Source: Clostridiales bacterium UBA735 (GTDB lineage: Bacteria > Bacillota > Clostridia > Oscillospirales > Oscillospiraceae). From it: 19,250 nt of DNA. The position numbers and the translations under genes were made by a program. Where the stretch lies: NCBI GenBank assembly GCA_002298695.1, contig DBLB01000196.1, positions 1-19,250 of the forward strand, given 5' to 3'. This document shows, one piece after another, positions 1-8,187 of this stretch. The first letter of the stretch is position 1, and each line of letters starts with the position of its first letter. Below the pieces are notes generated by a model. That model was not told where the DNA came from, made no database searches, and saw only the letters and a list, made by a program, of their open reading frames with translations.

Positions 1-1632
1 GACAAGAAGACGCCGCTGCTGCGCTCGATGCAGGCCCTCAACAAGCAGGCGATGCGCATTCTGAAGCTGTTCGGCAATGAGGACGTCAAATGCGTCCGCA
101 CGTCCGTCGGTCCGGAACAGGAATATTTCCTTGTCGACCGCGCGATGTATGAAAAGCGCAAAGACCTCGTCTACTGCGGACGGACGCTCTTCGGCGCGAT
201 GCCGCCGAAGGGGCAGGAGATGGATGACCACTATTTCGGCGCGATCAAGCCGCGCGTGGCCGAGTACATGGCAGACCTCAATGAAGAACTGTGGAAGCTT
301 GGCGTTCTGGCCAAGACGGAGCACAATGAGGTCGCCCCGGCACAGCATGAGCTGGCGCCGATCTACACCACGACGAACATTGCCACCGACCATAACCAGC
401 TGACCATGGAGATCATGCAGAAGGTCGCGGCACGCCACGGTCTCGTCTGTCTGCTGCATGAAAAGCCGTTCGACGGCGTCAACGGCTCCGGCAAGCACAA
501 CAACTGGTCCATGGCGACCGACACCGGCGTGAATCTGCTCTCCCCGGGCACGACGCCGTATCAGAACGCACAGTTTCTGCTCTTCCTTGTCGCGGTCATT
601 CAGGCTGTCGATGACTATCAGGATCTGCTCCGCCTCTCGGTCGCGACCGCCGGCAACGACCATCGCCTCGGCGCGAACGAAGCGCCGCCTGCGGTTGTCT
701 CGATGTTCCTCGGCGATGAACTGACTGCCATTCTCGATGCGATCGAAAAGGATGAGCCATACGCGGGCACCGAGAAGACCGTCATGAAGCTCGGCGTCCA
801 CGTCCTGCCGAAGTTCACGCGCGACACCACCGACCGCAACCGTACCTCGCCGTTCGCGTTTACCGGAAACAAGTTCGAGTTCCGGATGCTGGGGTCGGCA
901 GATTCCATTGCATGCTGCAACATCATGCTGAATGCGGCGGTTGCTGAGTCGCTCCGGCAGTACGCAGACCGGCTGGAGACGGCGGAGAATTTCGAGGCTG
1001 CCCTGCACGACCTGATCCAGTCCACCATCAAGGCACATCGGCGCATCTTGTTCAACGGCAACGGATATGACGATGCCTGGATCGCGGAGGCAGAGCGGCG
1101 TGGCCTTATGAATCTGCGCACAACGCCGGACGCGCTGCCGCACATGCTGGACGCGAAGAACGTCGAAATGCTGACAAAGCATAAGGTGTTCTCTGAGGCG
1201 GAGATCCGCTCCCGCTGCGAGATCAATCTGGATAACTACCGGAAAACCGTCCACATTGAGGCGCGCACCATGGTCGACATGGCAAGGCGGCAGATCCTGC
1301 CTGCGGTCGAGTCCTACGCGGCAAAGCTCGCCGAGACGCTCGCCACAAAAAAGGCCCTGTCTCCGCTGCTCGGCGGCAAATATGAGACCAGCCTGCTCAC
1401 AAAGCTCTCTGGCCTGACCGATGACATTGCCGCGGCGGCTGACGATCTGGAGGCGGCGCTTGCGGAATACCACAAAATTGAAGATGTGACGGAGGCGGCC
1501 TGCTTCATCCGCGATGAAGTCCTGCCGAAGATGGACGCGCTCCGCGCCCCGGCTGACGAGGCCGAGCGCTTCACCGCCGCCGAATACTGGCCGTTCCCGA
1601 CCTACGGCGACCTGCTCTTCGGCGTTAAGTAA
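1..1632 (+). CDS. glnN: Type III glutamine synthetase (GSIII), 5'-truncated by window edge
   Basis: ATP-dependent glutamine synthetase of the large GSIII class; it condenses glutamate and ammonia to glutamine in the cytoplasm. The frame is open from base 1, and 543 residues are visible; GSIII proteins are about 700 residues, so roughly 150-190 N-terminal residues lie upstream of the window. Characteristic stretches are [13 protein letters not shown] near the start, the catalytic-domain motif [10 protein letters not shown] (visible residues 161-170) and the GSIII-type segment [14 protein letters not shown] (217-230), followed by the long helical C-terminal extension that GSI and GSII lack. The reading frame is intact to the TAA. 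The gene sits upstream of a small ORF and asparagine synthetase, so the neighbourhood handles ammonia and amide nitrogen. The class assignment is very secure; the symbol is by convention. Confidence 0.95.
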   Translation, partial: DKKTPLLRSMQALNKQAMRILKLFGNEDVKCVRTSVGPEQEYFLVDRAMYEKRKDLVYCGRTLFGAMPPKGQEMDDHYFGAIKPRVAEYMADLNEELWKLGVLAKTEHNEVAPAQHELAPIYTTTNIATDHNQLTMEIMQKVAARHGLVCLLHEKPFDGVNGSGKHNNWSMATDTGVNLLSPGTTPYQNAQFLLFLVAVIQAVDDYQDLLRLSVATAGNDHRLGANEAPPAVVSMFLGDELTAILDAIEKDEPYAGTEKTVMKLGVHVLPKFTRDTTDRNRTSPFAFTGNKFEFRMLGSADSIACCNIMLNAAVAESLRQYADRLETAENFEAALHDLIQSTIKAHRRILFNGNGYDDAWIAEAERRGLMNLRTTPDALPHMLDAKNVEMLTKHKVFSEAEIRSRCEINLDNYRKTVHIEARTMVDMARRQILPAVESYAAKLAETLATKKALSPLLGGKYETSLLTKLSGLTDDIAAAADDLEAALAEYHKIEDVTEAACFIRDEVLPKMDALRAPADEAERFTAAEYWPFPTYGDLLFGVK

Positions 1633-1671
1633 AATTATTTTCCAGACCTGAGTTTCATAGGAGGTATTTAT

Positions 1672-1845
1672 ATGTCCAACCAGTTTATCAACAAGTCTTC
1701 TGTCCACATGTTCTATAAGAATCCCAGCCACAAGTTCGAGATGAAGACGCCGCAGACCGAGCGCACGGCGCTGCTCGGCAAGACGCCCGTCCAGCAGCCT
1801 GAGCAGCACAGCCCGTACAGCGAGGATAGAAGCACCTGGGATTAA
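1672..1845 (+). CDS. Small hypothetical protein, 57 aa
   Basis: A short open frame begins with ATG 6 nt after a near-consensus ribosome binding site (aggaggt, 1659-1665) and ends with TAA. It begins 39 nt after the glutamine synthetase stop codon, with no terminator between, so it is probably co-transcribed with it. The product is hydrophilic, with no membrane segment or signal peptide. It is rich in Gln, Lys, Ser, His and Pro, starts MSNQFINKSS and ends EDRSTWD. I do not recognise a family and assign no function. The strong ribosome binding site and lack of competing genes make translation likely. A regulatory or structural role linked to GSIII is possible but is only a guess from position. 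Confidence 0.6.
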   Translation: MSNQFINKSSVHMFYKNPSHKFEMKTPQTERTALLGKTPVQQPEQHSPYSEDRSTWD

Positions 1846-1880
1846 GCGCTGTACAGCAAGTCTAACCATAAAAACCGAAA

Positions 1881-2182
1881 AGCAAAGACGTTTGAGCCGG
1901 GAGGAGTACCGCAGAAACGCGCCGAAAGCGAGCATGGGACGGTGGAAGCCATGCGGGCGACGCCTGCGCGAAGAACACCCGGCGAGCCGCAAGCGGAACG
2001 AGGAGACTACTCCCCTGCTAAGGGAGCCCCTTCAGTATGTGCGCCGGCAGCCGCCCGTTACCGCGGCAGGACTTTACCGGAAGTCCACAGAGAACAAAGA
2101 TAGGTGGCACCGCGGAGCACAGCACCCGCCCTATTGATCTGCTGAATGAAATTTTGAAAAGCATCATCAGGGGGTAAAAATT
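1881..2182 (+). promoter_or_regulatory. T-box leader (tRNA-Asn type) upstream of asnB
   Basis: Most of the 337-nt gap between the small ORF and asnB folds as a T-box. Stem I is closed by GCCGGG (1896-1901) and CCCGGC (1978-1983), with loop-E elements AGTA (1905-1908) and GAA (1970-1972) and a candidate Asn specifier AAC (1974-1976). A stem III-like hairpin pairs 2069-2074 with 2081-2086. The T-box itself is at 2100-2115: helix ATAGG/CCTAT (2100-2104/2130-2134), helix GCGG/CCGC (2112-2115/2126-2129) and 7-nt bulge TGGCACC (2105-2111). The bulge begins TGGC, which would pair with an acceptor end carrying discriminator G, as in tRNA-Asn. No U-tract terminator follows. Instead 2129-2138 can pair with 2163-2172, covering the asnB ribosome binding site, so control may be translational. 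I see no clear promoter just upstream. Confidence 0.88.
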
Positions 2183-3763
2183 ATGTGTTCCATCATGGGT
2201 TACTGTGACATCTGCGCTGATACCGAGGCGTTCACCAGAGGCTTTTTGCAGACGGTCTCCCGCGGGCCGGACGACAGCCGTGTCGTCGATGTCGGACGCG
2301 GACTGCTCGGCTTCCACCGGCTGGCCATCATGGGGCTGACGCCGGAGGGCATGCAGCCGTTCGAGCTGGACGGCAGCTATGTCGTCTGCAACGGCGAGCT
2401 CTATGGCTTCCAGAAGCTCAAGGACGAGCTGACCGCCAAGGGCTATGAATTCCAGAGCGGTTCGGACTGCGAGCTGCTGCTGCCGCTCTGGCGGGAGCAC
2501 GGCGTCGACATGTTCCGTCTGCTCGACGCGGAGTTTGCGCTCATCCTCTACGATGGCCAGACCGGCGAGTTCATCGCCGCGCGCGACCCCATCGGCATCC
2601 GTCCGCTGTACTACGGCTATGACAAAAAAGGCGTCATCGTCTTCGCCAGCGAGGCGAAAAACCTCACCGGCCTCTGCGACGTGATCCTGCCGTTCCCGCC
2701 CGGACATTACTACAAGGACGGCAAGTTCGTCTGCTACGATGATATCACCAAAGTCGATCAGGTCTGCTATGACGACCTCGAGACCGTGTGCCGCAACATC
2801 CACGAAAAGCTCGTCGCGGGCGTCCACAAGCGTCTTGTTGCAGACGCAAAGGTCGGCTTCCTGCTCTCGGGCGGCCTCGACTCGTCGCTCGTCTGCGCCA
2901 TCGCCGCGCGCGAGAGCAAAAAGCCCATCCGCACGTTTGCCATCGGCATGCGCGAGGATGCCATCGACCTGAAATACGCCCGCGAGGTCGCTGACTACAT
3001 CAGCAGCGACCACACCGAGGTCATCATGACGCGCGAGCAGGTGCTGGACTCGCTTGATTTTGTCATCAAAATGCTCGGTACGTTCGACATCACGACCATC
3101 CGCGCCAGCATGGGCATGTATCTGCTCTGCAAGTGGATCCACGAGAACACGGACGTCCGCGTCCTGCTCACCGGTGAAATTTCCGACGAGCTGTTCGGCT
3201 ATAAATACACCGATTTTGCCCCGAGCGCCGAAGAATTCCAGAAGGAATCGGAGAAGCGCATCCGTGAGCTGCACATGTACGATGTGCTCCGCGCCGACCG
3301 TTGCATCTCCGTCAACTCGCTTGAGGCGCGCGTCCCGTTCGGCGACCTCGACTTCGTCCGCTACGTCCTCGCCATCGACCCGGCGAAGAAAATGAACGTC
3401 TACGGCAAGGGCAAATACCTGCTCCGCCATGCGTTCGAGGGCGATTATCTCCCGCACGACATCCTCTACCGCGAGAAAGCCGCGTTCTCCGACGCCGTCG
3501 GCCATTCGATGGTCGACCATCTCAAGGCGTTTGCGGAGGATTGCTATACGGACGAGCAGTTTGAACTCCGCCGCACCCGCTTCACGCATGCGCAGCCGTT
3601 CACAAAGGAATCGCTGCTCTATCGTGAGATTTTTGAAAAATATTATCCGGGTCAGTCCGGCATGATCGTCGACTTCTGGATGCCGAACAAGGCGTGGGAA
3701 GGCTGCGACGTCAACGACCCATCCGCCCGTGTTCTGTCCAACTATGGCGCGAGCGGCCAATAA
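2183..3763 (+). CDS. asnB: Asparagine synthetase (glutamine-hydrolysing)
   Basis: Converts aspartate, glutamine and ATP to asparagine and glutamate in the cytoplasm. The 526-residue protein begins MCSI, giving the N-terminal Cys nucleophile of class II (Ntn) glutaminase domains after Met removal. The glutaminase domain covers about residues 2-185 (RGPDDS, CNGELYG, SGSDCE, ARDPIGIRPLYYGYD). The synthetase domain follows, with the ATP-pyrophosphatase P-loop SGGLDSS at 229-235 and later TTIRAS, LTGEISDELFGY and EARVPFGDLDFV. Length and order match E. coli AsnB-type enzymes (about 554 residues). The ATG at 2183 is fixed by Cys2 and by a GGGGG ribosome binding site (2170-2174) 8 nt upstream. The Asn-type T-box leader implies induction when uncharged tRNA-Asn accumulates. 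Confidence 0.96.
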   Translation: MCSIMGYCDICADTEAFTRGFLQTVSRGPDDSRVVDVGRGLLGFHRLAIMGLTPEGMQPFELDGSYVVCNGELYGFQKLKDELTAKGYEFQSGSDCELLLPLWREHGVDMFRLLDAEFALILYDGQTGEFIAARDPIGIRPLYYGYDKKGVIVFASEAKNLTGLCDVILPFPPGHYYKDGKFVCYDDITKVDQVCYDDLETVCRNIHEKLVAGVHKRLVADAKVGFLLSGGLDSSLVCAIAARESKKPIRTFAIGMREDAIDLKYAREVADYISSDHTEVIMTREQVLDSLDFVIKMLGTFDITTIRASMGMYLLCKWIHENTDVRVLLTGEISDELFGYKYTDFAPSAEEFQKESEKRIRELHMYDVLRADRCISVNSLEARVPFGDLDFVRYVLAIDPAKKMNVYGKGKYLLRHAFEGDYLPHDILYREKAAFSDAVGHSMVDHLKAFAEDCYTDEQFELRRTRFTHAQPFTKESLLYREIFEKYYPGQSGMIVDFWMPNKAWEGCDVNDPSARVLSNYGASGQ

Positions 3764-3809
3764 TATAGCCCCCCTCATCAGAACCTTACCAGTTCTGTGA
3801 TGCTAAGAG

Positions 3810-3850
3810 ACCGACTGTCTGTAATTTTACAGATGGTCGGTTTCTTTTCT
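3810..3850 (+). terminator. Rho-independent terminator of asnB
   Basis: A 14-bp stem (3810-3823 with 3828-3841, two G-U pairs) closes a 4-nt ATTT loop and runs into the T-rich tail tttcttttct. It lies 46 nt after the asnB stop. Confidence 0.9.
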
Positions 3851-3894
3851 GCCCGTTTCCGTGGAAAGTGCGGCCGGAGAGCGTCTGTTCATGT

Positions 3895-4040
3895 GGAATT
3901 TTTGAAATCGATCCGATATATAATTATTGATATATAAAATCGCAACTTTTATATCGATAAATTATTACCTTTTAAAAGTTCGAAATTTCTAGTAAATTTC
4001 AGAAAAAACTTGATTTTATAAAAATTTATGTTATCATAAT
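3895..4040 (+). promoter_or_regulatory. AT-rich spacer with inverted repeats and promoter of the apbE-rnf operon
   Basis: The 304-nt gap between asnB and apbE holds the asnB terminator and then a strikingly AT-rich stretch within otherwise GC-rich DNA. It carries a perfect 8-bp inverted repeat (ATATAAAA 3932-3939, TTTTATAT 3947-3954, 7-nt spacer) and a 7-bp one (GAAATTT 3982-3988, AAATTTC 3994-4000). The best promoter is TTGATT (4010-4015), 16 nt, TATCAT (4032-4037), with an extended -10 TG at 4029-4030. The inverted repeats lie just upstream of it and could be operator or UP-like elements; no specific regulator can be named. Confidence 0.6.
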
Positions 4041-4067
4041 GAAAAATGAATTGACAGGAGGAGGGGT

Positions 4068-5042
4068 ATGAAGCGGATGTGCTGTGCGCTCTGCGCCGCA
4101 CTGCTGCTGGCCCTCTGCGGCTGCACGGCGCAGACGGTGCGCCGTGAATTCTTTGCGATGGACACGGTGATGACGGTTTCCACCTGCGGTGGTCAGGCAG
4201 CGCTCGACGTGGTGGAGGACGAGATTTACCGGCTGGATGGGCTGCTCTCGGCGCAGAGCGGTGCGAGCGAAATTTCGGCCGTCAACAGCGGCGCAGAGGC
4301 AGTTTCGGCGGAGACGGCGGCGCTGCTCGCCCGGGCGCTGGAGATCGCGGCGGAGACGGACGGGGCGTATGACCCGACGGTCTATCCGCTGATGCGGGCC
4401 TGGGGCTTTACGGATGGAAATTACCGCGTGCCGGAACAGGAAGAGCTGGATACCTTGCTGCAAACGACAGGCTGGGCGGAAGTTTCGGTCGACGGGACGC
4501 AGGTTTCGCTGCCGGAGGGCTTTGCGCTTGATCTTGGCGGCATCGGCAAGGGCTATGCAGCGGGGCGCTGCAAGGAAATTCTGAGTGAGCACGGCGTGAC
4601 GTCCGCGTTGCTCAGCCTCGGCGGGAACGTCTCGGCGCTCGGCAGCAAGCCGGACGGGACGGCCTGGACGGTCGCGATCGAAGATCCGGACGGCGGCGAT
4701 TGGCTGGGAACGGTGAAGGTCATCGATCAATGCGTGGTCACATCGGGCGGCTATCAGCGGTATTTCGAACAGGACGGCGTCCGCTATTGGCATATTTTAG
4801 ACCCGGAAACGGGAAAACCGGCGCGATCCGGGATGAAATCGGTGACGATCGTCTCCGGTGACGACACGCTGGCCGATGCGCTGAGCACGGCGCTGTTTGT
4901 CATGGGGCCGGAGAAGGCTGCGAATTTCTGGCTGGCACACCGGGCAGAATTCGGCGCGGTGTGGCTGACGGAGGACGGGCAGTTGTTCGTGACGGAGGGG
5001 CTGACGCTCACGACGGAGCGGGAATATGAGGTGGTCTCGTGA
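4068..5042 (+). CDS. apbE: FAD:protein FMN transferase (ApbE), lipoprotein
   Basis: Transfers FMN from FAD to a threonine side chain of exported flavoproteins, here most likely RnfD and RnfG encoded downstream. The 324-residue protein starts with a lipoprotein signal peptide (hydrophobic 7-16, then L16-C17-G18-C19), so it should be anchored outside the membrane. Family motifs are FAMDTVMTV near residue 29, DLGGIGKGYAAGR at 155-167 and the metal/flavin-binding DDTLADALSTA at 265-275. An AGGAGGAGGGG ribosome binding site (4056-4066) immediately precedes the ATG, spaced 4-6 nt depending on which core is used. Its stop overlaps the next start by 4 nt. It is the first gene of the nine-gene Rnf operon. 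Confidence 0.94.
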   Translation: MKRMCCALCAALLLALCGCTAQTVRREFFAMDTVMTVSTCGGQAALDVVEDEIYRLDGLLSAQSGASEISAVNSGAEAVSAETAALLARALEIAAETDGAYDPTVYPLMRAWGFTDGNYRVPEQEELDTLLQTTGWAEVSVDGTQVSLPEGFALDLGGIGKGYAAGRCKEILSEHGVTSALLSLGGNVSALGSKPDGTAWTVAIEDPDGGDWLGTVKVIDQCVVTSGGYQRYFEQDGVRYWHILDPETGKPARSGMKSVTIVSGDDTLADALSTALFVMGPEKAANFWLAHRAEFGAVWLTEDGQLFVTEGLTLTTEREYEVVS

Positions 5043-5398
5043 AGACGAAGCACTGGGTTTTGATTTTCGCGGGCCTTGCGCTCGTGCTGGCGGCGATTTT
5101 GCGGCTGCGGCCGAAGCAGAGCGGCCTGGTGGGCATCTACCGCGACGGGCAGCTGGTTGAAACAGTCGATCTGACGAAGGATCGGACGATTGCGCTGGAC
5201 GGTGCGGCAGGCGGCGCGGTCGCCGCCGTGCGGAACGGCGAAATTTATATGGAGTCGGCGGAATGCCCGGATCAGGTCTGCGTGGAACATGGGCCGCTCC
5301 GCCCCGGCGGGACACCGATCGTCTGCCTGCCGAATCATCTGAGCATCCAGTGGATGGAGCAGGACGCGGCGGTGGACGCCGTGTCCGGCAGGAGGTAG
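5039..5398 (+). CDS. NusG domain II-containing membrane-anchored protein
   Basis: A 119-residue protein with one N-terminal membrane segment (about residues 6-24) followed by a small beta-rich extracytoplasmic domain. The pattern CPDQVC (C76, C81), then VEHGPL and a third Cys (C96) before LPNHL, is typical of the NusG_II family found next to apbE and rnf genes in Firmicutes. The GTG start overlaps the apbE stop as GTGA (5039-5042), implying translational coupling. The biochemical role is unknown. The paired cysteines and gene position suggest help with assembly, flavinylation or redox tuning of the Rnf complex outside the membrane; that is inference. It is not the transcription factor NusG. 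Confidence 0.82.
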   Translation: MKTKHWVLIFAGLALVLAAILRLRPKQSGLVGIYRDGQLVETVDLTKDRTIALDGAAGGAVAAVRNGEIYMESAECPDQVCVEHGPLRPGGTPIVCLPNHLSIQWMEQDAAVDAVSGRR

Positions 5399-5402
5399 CG
5401 CC

Positions 5403-5930
5403 GTGCGGAACGATGTCAAGAAACTGACGCTCTGCGCAGTGCTGACCGCGGCGGCGCTCGTGACGTTCGTTATTGAATTGCAGCTGCCGCCGCTGACGGG
5501 CATTCCCGGCATCAAGCCGGGGCTGGCAAATATTTTTACGCTGTTTGCGCTCTGCTGGTTGGGGCGCGGCTGGGCGCTGGCGCTGATGCTGGCGCGTGTG
5601 GTGCTCGGATGCGCCGTGACCGGGCGGATGATGGCGCTGGGCTACGGCCTTGCGGGTGGCGTGCTGGCATATCTGGTGATGGCGGCGCTGCTGTACATCA
5701 TTCCGGAGCGGCAGCTCTGGGTGGTCAGCATCTTCGGCGCAATGGCGCATGATCTGGGGCAGATGCTCGTGGCGCGGTTTGTCGCGGGCGTCGGAGCGAT
5801 CTGGTATTATCTGCCGGCGCTGCTGCTTGCGGCGATCGGCACAGGCTTGTTTACCGGGCTTTGCGCGCAGTTCGTCCTGAAACGGCTGCGGCGCGTTTTT
5901 GGAAGGAAAGAGAAGGGGGAATCCATTTGA
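5403..5930 (+). CDS. Gx transporter family / heptaprenyl diphosphate synthase component I-like membrane protein
   Basis: A 175-residue integral membrane protein with about five hydrophobic segments. The segment PGIKPGLANI (35-44) is the hallmark of the family annotated as Gx transporter or heptaprenyl diphosphate synthase component I. That older enzymatic name is doubtful: no component II partner is present here, and the protein looks like a small permease or substrate-capture subunit. The GTG start is supported by AGGAGGT (5390-5396) 6 nt upstream, overlapping the previous stop. Position between apbE and rnfC suggests a role in supplying flavin or otherwise maturing Rnf, which is inference. 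The stop overlaps the likely TTG start of rnfC. Confidence 0.8.
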   Translation: MRNDVKKLTLCAVLTAAALVTFVIELQLPPLTGIPGIKPGLANIFTLFALCWLGRGWALALMLARVVLGCAVTGRMMALGYGLAGGVLAYLVMAALLYIIPERQLWVVSIFGAMAHDLGQMLVARFVAGVGAIWYYLPALLLAAIGTGLFTGLCAQFVLKRLRRVFGRKEKGESI

Positions 5931-7285
5931 AAATGTTGCATGGCATCCACATTCCGGGGCATAAAAACACATCGGCCATGAAGGCCGCAAAGCTGCCGCT
6001 GCCGCAGTCGGTCGTCATCCCGATGGCGATGCACATCGGCGCGCCGGCGAAGCCTGTTGTGAAGGCCGGAGAGCATGTCAAAACCGGACAGCTCATCGGC
6101 GAGGCGGGCGGCTTCGTCTCTGCGCCGATCTACGCGAGCATCTCGGGCACGGTGAAGAAGATCGGCGACATGACAAACTCCATGGGCCGGTCGATGCAGT
6201 ATGTTGAAATTGAATCCGACGGACTCGACGAGCGCTGGGAGGGCCTGCACCCGCCGAAGCTCGAGACAATGCAGGACTTTCTCGACGCCGTGCGGGCCAG
6301 CGGCCTTGTCGGCCTCGGCGGCGCAGGCTTCCCGACGGTCGTGAAGCTGACGGTCAAGAATCTCGATCAGATCGAGTGCGTCATCATCAACTGCGCCGAG
6401 TGCGAGCCGTATGTTACGAGCGATACGCGCGCGATGCTGGACTATGACTTCGACGTCATCGGCGGCTGCCGCCTGCTGCAAAAGTTCCTGCACGTGCCGA
6501 AGATCGTGTTCGGCATTGAGGAGAACAAGCCTGAGTGTATCCGGCACTATCAGGCGCTTGTAGAGCAGGAGGAAAACATGGAGGTCTGCCCGCTGCCGGC
6601 CATCTACCCGCAGGGCGGCGAAAAAATCCTCATTTATCATGTGATGGGCAAGGTCGTCCCGGAGGGGAAGCTCCCGCTGGATGTCGGGGCCATCGTGCTC
6701 AACTGTACGACCATCTCGTCTATTGCGCGCTATTGCCGGACGGGACTGCCGCTGGTGAAAAAGTGTGTGACCGTTGATGGCTCGGCGGTGCGCGTGCCGA
6801 AAAACGTGCTCGTGCCGATCGGGATGCGGATGCGCGACGTGTTTGAGGCGTGCGGCGGCTTCAAGGAGGAGCCGGGCAAGGTCCTCTACGGCGGCACGAT
6901 GATGGGCATCGCGGTGCCCGATCTCGAACAGCCGATTTTGAAGAACACAAACGCCATTCTGGCGCTGACGAGGAAGGATGCAATGCTGCCGGAGCCGACG
7001 GCCTGCATCCGCTGCGGGCGGTGCGTGGCACACTGCCCGGCAAATCTGATGCCGCTTGAGATCGAGTCGGCGTTTAAGCAGAAGAATGTGGAGCGGCTGG
7101 CAGAGCTGAAGGTCAATCTCTGCATGGAGTGCGGCTGCTGCGCGCACGGCTGTCCGGCGAGCCGGCCGCTCGTGCAGACCAACAAACTCGCCAAGGCACA
7201 GGTTGCGGCCTGGCGCGCGGCGCAGAAGGCCGCCGCCGAGGCGGCAAAGGCTGCGGAAGAGGCTAAAAAGGAGGCGGCAAAATGA
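5927..7285 (+). CDS. rnfC: Rnf electron transport complex subunit C
   Basis: Peripheral subunit of the ion-translocating ferredoxin:NAD+ oxidoreductase, thought to carry the NADH/FMN site on the cytoplasmic face. The 452-residue product starts KMLHGIHIPGHKN and contains HIGAPAKPVVKAGEHV and GFVSAPIYASISGTV of the RnfC/NqrF-like N-terminal domain. Two 4Fe-4S motifs follow: C360-C363-C366-C370P and C399-C402-C405-C409P. The tail is a short Ala/Lys-rich helix (about 425-452), much shorter than the repeat tail of enterobacterial RsxC. I chose TTG at 5927 because GGGGGA (5915-5920) lies 6 nt upstream and it overlaps the previous stop as TTGA; ATG at 5933 is the alternative. Confidence 0.93.
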   Translation: MKMLHGIHIPGHKNTSAMKAAKLPLPQSVVIPMAMHIGAPAKPVVKAGEHVKTGQLIGEAGGFVSAPIYASISGTVKKIGDMTNSMGRSMQYVEIESDGLDERWEGLHPPKLETMQDFLDAVRASGLVGLGGAGFPTVVKLTVKNLDQIECVIINCAECEPYVTSDTRAMLDYDFDVIGGCRLLQKFLHVPKIVFGIEENKPECIRHYQALVEQEENMEVCPLPAIYPQGGEKILIYHVMGKVVPEGKLPLDVGAIVLNCTTISSIARYCRTGLPLVKKCVTVDGSAVRVPKNVLVPIGMRMRDVFEACGGFKEEPGKVLYGGTMMGIAVPDLEQPILKNTNAILALTRKDAMLPEPTACIRCGRCVAHCPANLMPLEIESAFKQKNVERLAELKVNLCMECGCCAHGCPASRPLVQTNKLAKAQVAAWRAAQKAAAEAAKAAEEAKKEAAK

Positions 7286-8187
7286 GCCAGATCGTATCGG
7301 TATCCCCGCACTGTCATGGGAAGATCACCACGCAGGGCATCATGCGCGACGTGCTCATTGCGCTGGCCCCGGCGCTCGTCGCGGGCATCATCAACTTCGG
7401 TTGGCGCGCGCTGCTGGTGACGGCGGTGTGCGCGGCGGCGTGCATGTTCTTCGAATGGGGCTTTGAAAAGCTCTGCGGCAAGCCGAGCACCATTTCCGAC
7501 CTTTCGGCGGCGGTCAGCGGTGTGCTGCTGGCGTACAACCTGCCGGTGTCCATCCCGCTGTGGCAGGCCGTGTTCGGCGCGCTGGTCGCGATGGTCACGG
7601 TCAAGGGCCTGTTCGGCGGCCTTGGCAAAAATTTTGCAAATCCCGCCATCGTGGCGCGTATCGTCCTGTTCCTCGCATTCTCCAGCTCGATGACTGCCTG
7701 GGTCTATCCGGACGCGGTATCGAGCGCGACGCCGCTGGCCATGCTGGCGAAGGGCGAACACGTCGACTATCTGACGCTCCTGCTCGGCCACCACGGCGGC
7801 TGCATCGGCGAGACGTGCGCGCTCGCGCTGCTGCTCGGCTTCGCCTATCTGCTCATCCGGCGCATCGTCACGTGGCAGACGCCGGTCTGCTTCGTCGGGA
7901 CGGTCTTCGTGCTGAGCCTCATCCTCGGGCAGGACGCGCTGGCGCAGGTGCTCTCGGGCGGCCTGCTCCTCGGCGCGATCTTCATGGCGACCGACTATTC
8001 CACGTCCCCCTGCACGGCCTGGGGCAAGGTGCTCTTCGGTGTGGGCGCCGGTTTGCTTACGGTTCTCATCCGCTTCTACGGCGCTTACGCCGAGGGCGTA
8101 TCGTTTGCGATTCTGTTCATGAACATCCTGACGCCGTATCTGACAAAGTGGACGCGGACAAAGCCGCTGGGAGGTGCGAAGGCATGA
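7282..8187 (+). CDS. rnfD: Rnf electron transport complex subunit D
   Basis: Polytopic membrane subunit of Rnf, homologous to NqrB, carrying covalent FMN. The 301-residue sequence starts MSQIVSVSPHCHGKITT and has the usual multiple hydrophobic helices, including KGLFGGLGKNFANPAIVARI and HHGGCIGETCALALLLGF. The flavinylation motif is SSAT within DAVSSATPLAML, with acceptor T150, the residue ApbE is expected to modify. Conserved ATDYSTSP follows in the C-terminal part. The ATG overlaps the rnfC stop as ATGA (7282-7285). Confidence 0.94.
   Translation: MSQIVSVSPHCHGKITTQGIMRDVLIALAPALVAGIINFGWRALLVTAVCAAACMFFEWGFEKLCGKPSTISDLSAAVSGVLLAYNLPVSIPLWQAVFGALVAMVTVKGLFGGLGKNFANPAIVARIVLFLAFSSSMTAWVYPDAVSSATPLAMLAKGEHVDYLTLLLGHHGGCIGETCALALLLGFAYLLIRRIVTWQTPVCFVGTVFVLSLILGQDALAQVLSGGLLLGAIFMATDYSTSPCTAWGKVLFGVGAGLLTVLIRFYGAYAEGVSFAILFMNILTPYLTKWTRTKPLGGAKA

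Noticed and set aside
1892..2137. 81-residue open frame on the plus strand
   Set aside because: It lies entirely within the T-box leader, its composition follows the RNA helices, and it has no ribosome binding site.
2018..3778. 586-residue open frame antisense to asnB
   Set aside because: Mirror frame caused by high GC at third positions of asnB. The translation is low-complexity, rich in Asp, Val, Ala and Arg, with no family features.
5861..5926. Upstream start for rnfC inside the Gx-like gene
   Set aside because: Would overlap the conserved end of the preceding gene. The TTG or ATG at 5927/5933 has a well-placed ribosome binding site and the typical RnfC start.
7560..8183. N-terminal extension of rnfG reaching into rnfD
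   Set aside because: Overlaps the conserved rnfD frame and encodes Arg-rich nonsense. The ATGA overlap at 8184 gives the normal RnfG N-terminus.
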